This document shows, piece after piece, positions 6,191 to 13,125 of a stretch of 13,125 nucleotides of DNA. Position 1 is the first letter of the stretch. Each line of letters starts with the position of its first letter. Made by a program: the position numbers and the translations under genes. The notes under the pieces were generated by a model. That model saw nothing but the letters and a program-made list of their open reading frames with translations, did not search any database and was not told the DNA's origin. The stretch is from JBKHDT01 sp046541195 (GTDB lineage Bacteria; Pseudomonadota; Gammaproteobacteria; Halothiobacillales; Halothiobacillaceae): NCBI GenBank assembly GCA_046541195.1, contig JBKHDT010000063.1, positions 1 to 13,125 on the forward strand, given 5' to 3'.

Positions 6191-6562
6191 CTCACTCTCC
6201 TTGAAAATTCATCAGCAGTTGCCTCGCTATCCCGGCCGTCATTCCGGCCTGGGTACTGCGCCAGCCACCCGCAGATGGACATAGTCCGAAACCGGAGCGC
6301 AAGGCGGGGCCAGGAGCCCGCCGCCCCCTGGATTTCGGAGCCGGTCTGGTGAGGGTAGCCAAGGCTGCGGCATTATGCCAATGCAGGGCGTTCAACCGGC
6401 ATGCCCAGACTGCCGCACCCCAGGGATGAGCGCGGGCGCATGGCCCCCGGGGTGCAGGGCACGGCCTGCCGCAAGCCCGGGGAAAACCTGGGTGAAACTG
6501 TGCAGACCCGGGTATTGTCATTACACTTTGCCGCCTGCCACTCCACGAGAACCGACACGCCG
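6191..6562. other. Divergent intergenic region with nested hairpins
   Basis: This 372-base gap separates the CHAD gene (leftward) and ubiJ (rightward) and must hold their promoters, but no convincing -35/-10 pair stands out. It does hold symmetric sequence. TCCGAAA (6285-6291) pairs with TTTCGGA (6333-6339), enclosing GGCGGG (6303-6308) with CCCGCC (6317-6322). A small GGCAT-T-ATGCC lies at about 6369-6379, and ACCTGGGT pairs with ACCCGGGT at about 6486-6515. The frame of ubiJ is open upstream to about 6401, but that part reads as low-complexity non-coding sequence. Confidence 0.5.
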
Positions 6563-7201
6563 ATGCCCCGTCTGCCCACCCTGTTGCTTCCACCGCTCGA
6601 GCGCGCCCTGAACGAGGTGCTCGACATGGACCCGGATACCCGTGAGCGGCTGGCCCGGCACGAAGGCTCCGTGCTGGCGCTTCGATTGCAGGTGCCGCCC
6701 TTGTCGCTGCATCTGATGCCCACCGCCCGGGGCGTACACCTGCTGAGCGATTTCGACGGCCAGGTCGACGCGACCATCAGCGCCAGCAGCTTTGGGCTGC
6801 TGCGTGCCGCTGGCCGCCGCGAGGACCTGGAACGGGCCTTCGACGGGGCCGTGCATCTGGACGGGGATATCAGACTGGCCGGATCCGTGGCGCGCGCACT
6901 GGCTCATCTGGACCCGGACTGGGCCGAGTGGCTTTCCGAGCGAATCGGCGACCCGGCGGCCCACGCGGTCGAGCAGGCGGTTGAGCATACCCGCAACCAG
7001 GTCGAACGAGCCCGCGCATCCACGCGGATCGAATGGTCCGACTTTCTGCGGCACGAGGCGGCGCTGGTCGTCGGCACCGACGAGCTGGCTGGGTTTTCCG
7101 ACGCGGTTGACCGCCTGCGGGATGATCTGGCCCGCCTGGAGGCGCGCCTGGAGCGGCTGGCGGGTCGTGTGGCCGGCCCCGACACCTGGACGGACGCCTG
7201 A
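6563..7201 (+). CDS. ubiJ: UbiJ, accessory factor of ubiquinone synthesis (SCP2 domain)
   Basis: This 212-residue protein fits UbiJ (E. coli 201 residues), the lipid-binding SCP2-domain partner that assembles the soluble Ubi complex for aerobic ubiquinone synthesis. Residues about 10-110 form the SCP2-like part, with the ...DGDIRLAGSVARALAHLDPDW segment matching the GDIQVVQNF...FDPAE region of E. coli UbiJ. A C-terminal heptad stretch (about 170-203, VDRLRDDLARLEARLERL) is a coiled coil, as in UbiJ. I chose the ATG at 6563 by family length; its ribosome site is weak, and an upstream in-frame start near 6401 would add 54 residues of unlikely composition. The TGA overlaps the ubiB ATG (TGATG). 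The usual upstream ubiE is not here. Confidence 0.87.
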   Translation: MPRLPTLLLPPLERALNEVLDMDPDTRERLARHEGSVLALRLQVPPLSLHLMPTARGVHLLSDFDGQVDATISASSFGLLRAAGRREDLERAFDGAVHLDGDIRLAGSVARALAHLDPDWAEWLSERIGDPAAHAVEQAVEHTRNQVERARASTRIEWSDFLRHEAALVVGTDELAGFSDAVDRLRDDLARLEARLERLAGRVAGPDTWTDA

Positions 7202-8868
7202 TGCGGCCGGCGGTGTTGTGGCGGTTGCTGATGATCCAGCTGGTGCTGTACCGGCACGGGCTGGACGAGATCGTGCTGGCGCTGCATATATTCCGGCCGC
7301 TGCGCTTCCTGCGGTTCTTTTCGCCTTGGTACTGGTTCGGTGACACCCGCAGGCGTTCCCGCGGCGAGCGCCTGGTTCGTGCCCTGGAGGATCTCGGACC
7401 GATTTTCGTCAAGTTCGGCCAGATGCTCTCGACCCGGCGTGACCTGCTGCCGGGCGATATCGCGGACAGTCTGACCGCGTTGCAGGACCGCGTGCGGCCG
7501 TTTCCCAGCGAGCAGGCCGTCACGGTCATCGAGCAGGCCTTCGGGAAGCCGGTTGACGAGGTTTTCAGCGCCTTTGATCGCAGACCACTGGCCTCGGCTT
7601 CGATCGCGCAGGTACACACGGCCTGCCTGAACAGCGGTGAGTCGGTCATCGTCAAGATTGTCCGGCCTGGGATCGAAAAGCGCATTCGACGAGACCTGGA
7701 AATCCTGTACATCGTCGCCGGCCTGGCCCAACGCTACTGGTCCGAAGGGCCACGACTGCATCCAGTGGAAGTCATCGAGGAGTTCGACAAAACCCTGATG
7801 GACGAGCTGGACCTGTTGCGCGAGGCCGCCAACGCCGCGGAGCTCAAGCGCCAGTTCGATGACTCGGGGCTGCTTTACGTGCCCCGGGTGCATTGGGATC
7901 ACTGCCGCAGCAACGTGCTGGTGCAGGAGCGGATCCACGGCATTCCGATTGCGGACATGGCCGCGCTCCAGGATGCCGGCGTCGACATGAAGAAACTCGC
8001 CGAACGCGGGGTCGAGATCTTCTTCACCCAGGTCTTCGGGAACAATTTCTTCCACGCCGACATGCATCCGGGCAACATTTTCGTGGATGCAACCCATCCG
8101 ACCGAACCGACCTACATTGCGGTCGACTTCGGCATCGTGGGCAGCCTGACCCCCGAGGACCAGCGCTATCTGGCGGAGAACTTTCACGCCTTCTTCAACC
8201 GCGACTACAAGCGGGTCGCCGAACTGCATGTCGAATCCGGCTGGGTGCCGCGGGAAACGCGAATCGAGGAATTCGAATCGGCAATCCGCACCGTCTGCGA
8301 ACCGATCTTTCAAAAACCGCTCCGGGAAATCTCCTTCGGGCACTTTCTTCTGCGGCTGTTTCAGGTCGCGCGACGCTTCCAGATGGAAGTGCAGCCCCAG
8401 CTGGTCCTGCTCCAGAAAACCCTGCTGGCCATCGAGGGCCTCGGGCGGCAACTCTACCCGGACCTGGACCTGTGGCAGACCGCCAAGCCGTTCATCGAAA
8501 GCTGGATGCGCGAGCGGATCGGACCGCGAGCCTTCCTCGGCAAGCTGCGCGCCGAGCTGCCCTTTCTGGCAGAGCATCTGCCCGAATGGCCCCGGCTGGC
8601 CATGCGCGCACTGCAGGCTTCCGAAAGCCAGCAGCGGCAGCTCGAAGCCCAGCGCCGGCAGATCGAACGCCTCGCGCACGATCTCGACAGCCGGGGACGC
8701 CGCCAGGGCTGGGTGATTCTCGGCGCCGCGCTGATCGTCTCGGGCTTCGTGATGAAGGGGCTGGACGGCTGGGCGCCACGCGCGATCATCGCCGGTGCTC
8801 CGCCGGACACCTGGCTGCTGGTCGGCGGCGGGCTGTTGATCGCCCTGGTGGCACTCTCCAGGCGCTGA
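7201..8868 (+). CDS. ubiB: UbiB, ubiquinone biosynthesis kinase-like ATPase
   Basis: A 555-residue UbiB/ADCK-family atypical protein-kinase-like ATPase needed for ubiquinone synthesis (E. coli UbiB is 546). Family motifs are all present: KFGQMLSTR (KxGQ, 71-79), the alanine-rich loop ASIAQVH (133-139) in place of a glycine loop, the VIVKIVRP lysine (K152), DELDLLREAANA (201-212, ExD), HADMHPGN (285-292, catalytic Asp 287 and Asn 292), and VDFG (308-311). Two hydrophobic segments near the C-terminus (about 503-520 and 536-552) are the membrane anchors. It is translationally coupled to ubiJ by a one-base overlap. No defect is seen. The stop codon lies in the loop of a GGCGC/GCGCC hairpin, without a T run. 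Confidence 0.97.
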   Translation: MRPAVLWRLLMIQLVLYRHGLDEIVLALHIFRPLRFLRFFSPWYWFGDTRRRSRGERLVRALEDLGPIFVKFGQMLSTRRDLLPGDIADSLTALQDRVRPFPSEQAVTVIEQAFGKPVDEVFSAFDRRPLASASIAQVHTACLNSGESVIVKIVRPGIEKRIRRDLEILYIVAGLAQRYWSEGPRLHPVEVIEEFDKTLMDELDLLREAANAAELKRQFDDSGLLYVPRVHWDHCRSNVLVQERIHGIPIADMAALQDAGVDMKKLAERGVEIFFTQVFGNNFFHADMHPGNIFVDATHPTEPTYIAVDFGIVGSLTPEDQRYLAENFHAFFNRDYKRVAELHVESGWVPRETRIEEFESAIRTVCEPIFQKPLREISFGHFLLRLFQVARRFQMEVQPQLVLLQKTLLAIEGLGRQLYPDLDLWQTAKPFIESWMRERIGPRAFLGKLRAELPFLAEHLPEWPRLAMRALQASESQQRQLEAQRRQIERLAHDLDSRGRRQGWVILGAALIVSGFVMKGLDGWAPRAIIAGAPPDTWLLVGGGLLIALVALSRR

Positions 8869-9046
8869 GCGCCGGGGCGGTCAACGGAAATCAGTTGGCG
8901 CATTCCCGCCCTGCCCCCGTCAGCGCAACCGGTGTAGACTTGCACCCCACCGGGTCTGCAGACGCGATCGCGTCTCGCCATGCCGAGGACTGTGCACCCT
9001 GACCTCGCCGCCGGCCCACACTCGCCCAACCTATCGATGGACTGCC
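8869..9046 (+). promoter_or_regulatory. purL leader with a 16-bp perfect palindrome
   Basis: The gap between ubiB and purL contains AGACGCGATCGCGTCT at 8960-8975, a perfect 16-base palindrome about 72 bases before the purL start. It has the size of a repressor operator or could be a hairpin in the leader. It does not match the E. coli PurR box (ACGCAAACG-TTTGCGT type). A TAGACT (8935-8940) could be a -10, but no good -35 lies at the right distance. No purine riboswitch fold is seen. Confidence 0.4.
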
Positions 9047-12000
9047 ATGCTGATCATCCCTGGCCGCGCGGCCCTTTCCGACTTCCGAACCGAACGCCTG
9101 CAGGCCCGCCTGAGGGGGATCTGCCCGAACGTCCGCGGCCTGACGACCCGCTATCTGCATTTCGTCGACAGCCGCCGACCGCTGGACGATGCCGAACGGG
9201 TACGCCTGGACAACCTGCTGAGTTACGGGGAGCCGGGTGCCTTCGACAACGACCGCGGGCACGAGCTGGTGGTAATTCCCCGGCCCGGCACGATATCCCC
9301 CTGGTCGACCAAGGCGACGGACATTGCCAGCCACTGCGGCCTGGAGAGCATCCGCCGGATCGAGCGCGGCATCCAGTACGCGATCAGGATCGAGGGCAAC
9401 CCGGACGCCGACCAGCTCGCCGCCCTCCGGGCAGCGCTGCACGACCGGATGACGCAGGTAGTCATCGAGTCTCCCGAAGAGGCCGATGCACTGTTCCGGC
9501 AAGATGCACCGGCCATGCTCAACCGGATCGCACTGGGTCGCGATGGGCGCAGCGCACTGGAGGCTGCGAACCGGTCGCTTGGACTGGCCCTGTCGGACGA
9601 CGAGCTGGACTACCTGGTCGAGGCCTACCGGCAGATGGACCGCGATCCCACAGACACCGAACTGATGATGTTCGCACAGGCCAACAGCGAGCATTGTCGG
9701 CACAAGATCTTCAACGCCCGCTGGATCATCGACGGCGAGCCCCGGGAGCACAGCCTGTTCGCCATGATCCGGAACACCTACCACCAAGCACCGGAAGGCA
9801 TTCTCTCGGCCTACAAGGACAACGCTTCGGTCGTGGAAGGTCCCCGGGCCGCGCGGTTCTCGGCCGATCCGGACACGGCTTGCTACGGCTACGAGACCGA
9901 GCCGGTTCACCTGCTCATGAAGGTCGAGACCCACAACCATCCGACGGCGATTTCACCCGATCCGGGCGCAGCGACGGGGGCCGGTGGGGAAATCCGTGAC
10001 GAGGGGGCCACCGGCCGCGGGGGCAAGCCCAAGGCCGGACTCTGCGGCTTTTCGGTCTCGAACCTGCGCATTCCCGGCTTTGAGCAGCTCTGGGAGCGCG
10101 ATCACGGCAAACCGGACCGCATCGAATCGGCCCTGTCGATCATGCTGGAGGGCCCCATCGGGGCGGCAGCCTTCAACAATGAGTTCGGCCGCCCGAACAT
10201 CGCCGGCTACTTCCGGACCTTTGAACTGAAGGTTCCCGGCAGCGACGAGATCCGCGGCTACCACAAGCCGATCATGATCGCCGGCGGCATGGGCAGTATC
10301 CGGGACCTGCATGTCGAGAAAAACCCCATCCAGGACGGCGACCTGCTCATCGTCCTGGGGGGACCGGCGATGCAGATTGGTCTGGGCGGGGGCGCGGCCT
10401 CCTCGGTCGACAGCGGCAGCAGCCACGCCGAACTGGACTTCGCCTCGGTCCAGCGGGCAAACCCGGAAATGCAGCGCCGCTGCCAGGAGGTCATCGACCG
10501 CTGCATGACCCTGGGCAGCGACAACCCCATCGTGTCCATTCACGACGTGGGGGCAGGCGGCCTGTCCAACGCCTTCCCGGAGCTGGTTGACGACGCGGGA
10601 CTTGGCGGCCACTTCCGGCTGCGCGCGATTCCCAGCGACGAGCCGGGCATGTCGCCGCTGGCGATCTGGTGCAACGAGTCGCAGGAGCGCTATGTGCTGG
10701 CGATCCGTCCCGAATCGCTTGATCGCTTCCGCGCGCTGTGCAACCGGGAACGGGCACCCTTCGCGGTGATCGGCCGCGCCACAAGCCAGCGCCAGCTGAT
10801 CGTCGAGGACGACCTGTTCGCCAACCGCCCGGTCGACATGCCCATGGACACCCTGCTCGGCAAGCCGCCGAAGATGCTGCGGGACGTCCAGCGACGCGCC
10901 CCGACCCGGCGGCCGCTGGAAACCGAACGCATGCGGATCGACGAGGCGCTGGACCGGGTACTCGCCCTGCCCACCGTGGCCGACAAGCGCTTCCTGATCA
11001 CCATCGGGGATCGCAGTGTCGGCGGCCTGGTCTGCCGGGACCAGATGGTCGGCCCCTGGCAGGAACCGGTGGCGGACGTGGCCGTCACCGCCACCGGCTT
11101 TTGCGGCTTTACCGGCGAGGCCATGGCAATGGGCGAGCGCGCCCCGATCGCGCTGATTGATGCACCGGCTTCCGGGCGCATGGCCATCGGTGAGTGCCTG
11201 ACCAACCTGGCCGCCGCCCCCATCGCCCGCATCGGGGACATCCGGCTGTCGGCCAACTGGATGGCCGCCGCCGGACATCCCGGCGAGGATGCCGCCCTGT
11301 ATGAGACCGTGCAGGCCGTGGGCATGTCGCTCTGCCCCGCCCTGGGCCTTGCCATCCCGGTGGGCAAGGACTCGCTCTCCATGAAGACCACCTGGCAGGA
11401 CGAGGCAGGTGCGGAACGCGCCGTGGTCTCGCCGCTGTCACTGATTATCTCCGGGTTTGCCCCGGTCACCGACGTGCGCAGGACGCTGACCCCGCTGCTC
11501 GCCGAGGGGGATACCGAGCTGTTGCTGGTCGATCTGGGCTCGGGGCGCAACCGCCTTGGCGGCTCGGCGCTGGCGCAGGTGTACCGCGAAGTCGGCGAAA
11601 CCGTGCCGGACGTGGACGAACCCGCGCTGCTGAAGGCCTTTTTCGAGGTCGTCGGCCAACTCAACGAGGACGGGTACCTGCTGGCCTATCATGACCGTTC
11701 CGACGGCGGCCTGATCACCACGCTTTGCGAAATGGCCTTTGCCTCGCGCCGGGGGCTCTCGGTCGACATCTCCGCGCTTGGCGCGGACACCCTCGCCAGC
11801 CTGTTCAACGAGGAACTCGGCGCGGTGCTTCAGGTGCGCAGCCGCGAGTCCGAAAGCGTGCGGCTTCGATTCCGCGAAGCCGGACTCGAGGCCCAGGTGC
11901 ATCGCATCGGCAAGCCAACATCCGATGACCGGATCGTGGTGCGCTGGGAAGGCAAGACGCTGCTCGATGCCGCGCGCATCGATCTGCAGCGGCGCTGGAG

Positions 12001-12922
12001 TGCGACCAGTCACCAGATGCAGCGCCTGCGCGACAACCCCGAATGCGCGGACCAGGAATATGACCGCATCCTGGACGGCCGCGACCGGGGCCTGGCCGCG
12101 GCCAAGGCCAGCTACGACCTCTCGGAAAATGTCGCCGCGCCGTTCATTGCCACGGGCGCGCGGCCCAGGGTCGCCATCCTGCGCGAGCAGGGTGTCAATG
12201 GCCAGGTGGAGATGGCTGCCGCCTTCGACGCCGCCGGCTTCGAAGCCATCGACCTGCACATGAGCGACATCATCGAGGGCCGTGCCGATCTGGATGCATT
12301 CCGGGGACTGGTCGCCTGTGGCGGTTTTTCCTATGGCGACGTGCTTGGCGCCGGCGGCGGCTGGGCCGCCTCGATCCTCCACAATCCGCGGGCCTTTGAT
12401 GCCTTCAGCGCGTTCTTCGAAAACCCCGATCACTTCGGGCTCGGCGTCTGCAACGGCTGCCAGATGATGTCCCAGCTTCACCCGATCATCCCCGGCGCCG
12501 ACCACTGGCCCGAGTTCGTGCGCAATCGCTCGGAGCAGTTCGAGGCGCGCCTGTCGCTGGTCGAGGTGGTCGAATCAAACTCGATCTTCCTGAGCGACAT
12601 GGCCGGATCGCGGCTGCCGATCGTGGTCGCGCATGGCGAGGGCCGGACGCGCTACCGTCAGGAAGGACACCTGGAACAAGCCGCAGTCTGCCTGCGCTAT
12701 GTCGACGGGGAGGGTCTGGGGACCGAAACCTACCCGGCCAACCCCAACGGCTCCCAGGGCGGCCATACGGGGTTCACCACCGCCGATGGGCGCTTCACCA
12801 TCATGATGCCGCATCCCGAGCGCGTCTGGCGCAAGGTCCAGTACTCATGGGCCCCGCACGACTGGCCCGAGGAAGGCGCCTGGCTGCGGATGTTCCGCAA
12901 TGCACGCCGGTGGGTCGGCTAA
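9047..12922 (+). CDS. purL: Phosphoribosylformylglycinamidine synthase (large single-chain type)
   Basis: Converts FGAR, glutamine and ATP to FGAM in step 4 of de novo purine synthesis. At 1,291 residues it is the long gammaproteobacterial form (E. coli 1,295), fusing PurS-like, synthetase and glutaminase parts. The N-terminus matches (RPGTISPWSTKATDIA near residue 79). The synthetase core shows ANSEHCRH at 212-219, ETHNHPTA at 294-301, and a glycine-rich ATP segment GAATGAGGEIRDEGATGRG just after. The glutaminase domain starts at about 1042, with catalytic Cys at 1135 (GVCNGCQMM) and the PHPE His/Glu at 1256 and 1258. Cys 1135 has the same number as in the E. coli and Salmonella enzyme. The ATG at 9047 gives the family N-terminus; its ribosome site is weak. 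Single gene, no operon partner in the window. Confidence 0.98.
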   Translation: MLIIPGRAALSDFRTERLQARLRGICPNVRGLTTRYLHFVDSRRPLDDAERVRLDNLLSYGEPGAFDNDRGHELVVIPRPGTISPWSTKATDIASHCGLESIRRIERGIQYAIRIEGNPDADQLAALRAALHDRMTQVVIESPEEADALFRQDAPAMLNRIALGRDGRSALEAANRSLGLALSDDELDYLVEAYRQMDRDPTDTELMMFAQANSEHCRHKIFNARWIIDGEPREHSLFAMIRNTYHQAPEGILSAYKDNASVVEGPRAARFSADPDTACYGYETEPVHLLMKVETHNHPTAISPDPGAATGAGGEIRDEGATGRGGKPKAGLCGFSVSNLRIPGFEQLWERDHGKPDRIESALSIMLEGPIGAAAFNNEFGRPNIAGYFRTFELKVPGSDEIRGYHKPIMIAGGMGSIRDLHVEKNPIQDGDLLIVLGGPAMQIGLGGGAASSVDSGSSHAELDFASVQRANPEMQRRCQEVIDRCMTLGSDNPIVSIHDVGAGGLSNAFPELVDDAGLGGHFRLRAIPSDEPGMSPLAIWCNESQERYVLAIRPESLDRFRALCNRERAPFAVIGRATSQRQLIVEDDLFANRPVDMPMDTLLGKPPKMLRDVQRRAPTRRPLETERMRIDEALDRVLALPTVADKRFLITIGDRSVGGLVCRDQMVGPWQEPVADVAVTATGFCGFTGEAMAMGERAPIALIDAPASGRMAIGECLTNLAAAPIARIGDIRLSANWMAAAGHPGEDAALYETVQAVGMSLCPALGLAIPVGKDSLSMKTTWQDEAGAERAVVSPLSLIISGFAPVTDVRRTLTPLLAEGDTELLLVDLGSGRNRLGGSALAQVYREVGETVPDVDEPALLKAFFEVVGQLNEDGYLLAYHDRSDGGLITTLCEMAFASRRGLSVDISALGADTLASLFNEELGAVLQVRSRESESVRLRFREAGLEAQVHRIGKPTSDDRIVVRWEGKTLLDAARIDLQRRWSATSHQMQRLRDNPECADQEYDRILDGRDRGLAAAKASYDLSENVAAPFIATGARPRVAILREQGVNGQVEMAAAFDAAGFEAIDLHMSDIIEGRADLDAFRGLVACGGFSYGDVLGAGGGWAASILHNPRAFDAFSAFFENPDHFGLGVCNGCQMMSQLHPIIPGADHWPEFVRNRSEQFEARLSLVEVVESNSIFLSDMAGSRLPIVVAHGEGRTRYRQEGHLEQAAVCLRYVDGEGLGTETYPANPNGSQGGHTGFTTADGRFTIMMPHPERVWRKVQYSWAPHDWPEEGAWLRMFRNARRWVG

Positions 12923-12945
12923 GCCGCGGACATCCCCGGCGGTGG

Positions 12946-12966
12946 AAAAACGTGCGCCCGGGCGCA
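12946..12966 (-). terminator. Possible intrinsic terminator facing purL from the right
   Basis: TGCGCCCGGGCGCA (12953-12966) is a perfect palindrome that can form a five-base stem with a four-base loop. On the minus strand it is followed by CG and five T's (complement of 12946-12950). It would end a leftward transcript such as the partial gene at the right edge. The stem is short and the T run modest. On the plus strand there is no T run, so purL would need another terminator. Confidence 0.35.
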
Positions 12967-13054
12967 ACCGGTCAATTCGGCAAAAGCCCCCCGAACCACG
13001 TACCGCGCCCCCGGCGTTCGCCCGAGAGCTTGACTCCGGGCCCTTGCACCCACA

Positions 13055-13125
13055 TCACCAGGTCAGGTCCACGCCGCCGCCTCCAGATGGTGCAGGATTA
13101 CCGCGACCCCCCTCTGTCAGCATAC
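13055..13125 (-). CDS. C-terminal end of an unrecognised gene (partial, right edge)
   Basis: Reading leftward from the right edge, an open frame of 23 codons ends ...GNPAPSGGGGVDLTW with TGA at 13057-13055. The gene would start beyond the window and run convergent to purL, and a terminator-like palindrome follows about 90 bases later. The ending in an aromatic residue after alternating residues is reminiscent of outer-membrane beta-barrel ends, but 23 codons are not enough to say. It could be a chance open frame. Confidence 0.25.
   Translation of the reverse strand, partial: MLTEGGRGNPAPSGGGGVDLTW

Noticed and set aside
6904..8679. 591-codon minus-strand open frame opposite ubiB and ubiJ
   Set aside because: It is an antisense shadow of ubiB, whose kinase-like motifs are all intact; the composition is typical of GC-rich antisense frames.
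8861..8873. GGCGC-TGA-GCGCC hairpin at the ubiB stop as a terminator
   Set aside because: Short stem, three-base loop and no T run after it on the plus strand.
8891..12505. Long minus-strand open frames opposite purL (for example 8891-9940, 9953-11278 and 11438-12505)
   Set aside because: They mirror the codon bias of purL, which is certain in the other strand, and have no recognisable motifs.
1..13125. CRISPR array or tandem-repeat array
   Set aside because: No regularly spaced repeats were found on reading through the window.

Overview
The window looks like chromosome of a GC-rich gammaproteobacterium. The main evidence is a MukF/MukE/MukB-type condensin cluster, the ubiJ-ubiB pair of aerobic ubiquinone synthesis, a long single-chain PurL of about 1,290 residues, and a one-piece tmRNA with the tag ANDDNYALAA. 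The species cannot be named from this stretch.

Left part (1-2779, minus strand): a tightly coupled operon mukF-mukE-mukB. The start of each downstream gene overlaps the stop of the one before it. mukB runs off the left edge, so only its first 255 codons (head with Walker A) are present. The three proteins align, from memory, along the length of E. coli MukF and MukE and the N-terminus of MukB. This suggests a true MukBEF rather than a distant Wadjet/Mks set, but the gene after mukB is not visible.

Middle part (2780-4640): about 590 bases of non-coding or decayed sequence upstream of mukF. Two broken IS256-family insertion sequences follow, joined head-on in opposite orientations at about 3640, then a small unassigned ORF. 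A very strong 17-bp terminator hairpin closes this part.

RNA block (4640-5242, minus strand): tRNA-Thr(CGT), with a textbook sigma-70 promoter and GC-rich discriminator, followed by ssrA (tmRNA) and its terminator. The tRNA lacks an encoded CCA and the tmRNA has one. The order is tRNA, then tmRNA, then IS remnants and muk genes. A tRNA/tmRNA pair is a common island target, but no attachment repeat was found.

Right part (5261-12922): a CHAD-domain protein (minus strand) diverges from ubiJ-ubiB (plus strand). ubiJ and ubiB overlap by one base; ubiE, their usual partner, is not adjacent. purL follows as a single gene with a 16-bp perfect palindrome in its leader. The last 200 bases hold a possible minus-strand terminator and the last 23 codons of a possible convergent gene.

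I see no convincing wholly new system. The least routine parts are the muk operon next to IS wreckage and the tRNA/tmRNA pair, the head-on IS256 chimera, and several palindromes upstream of ssrA, ubiJ and purL.
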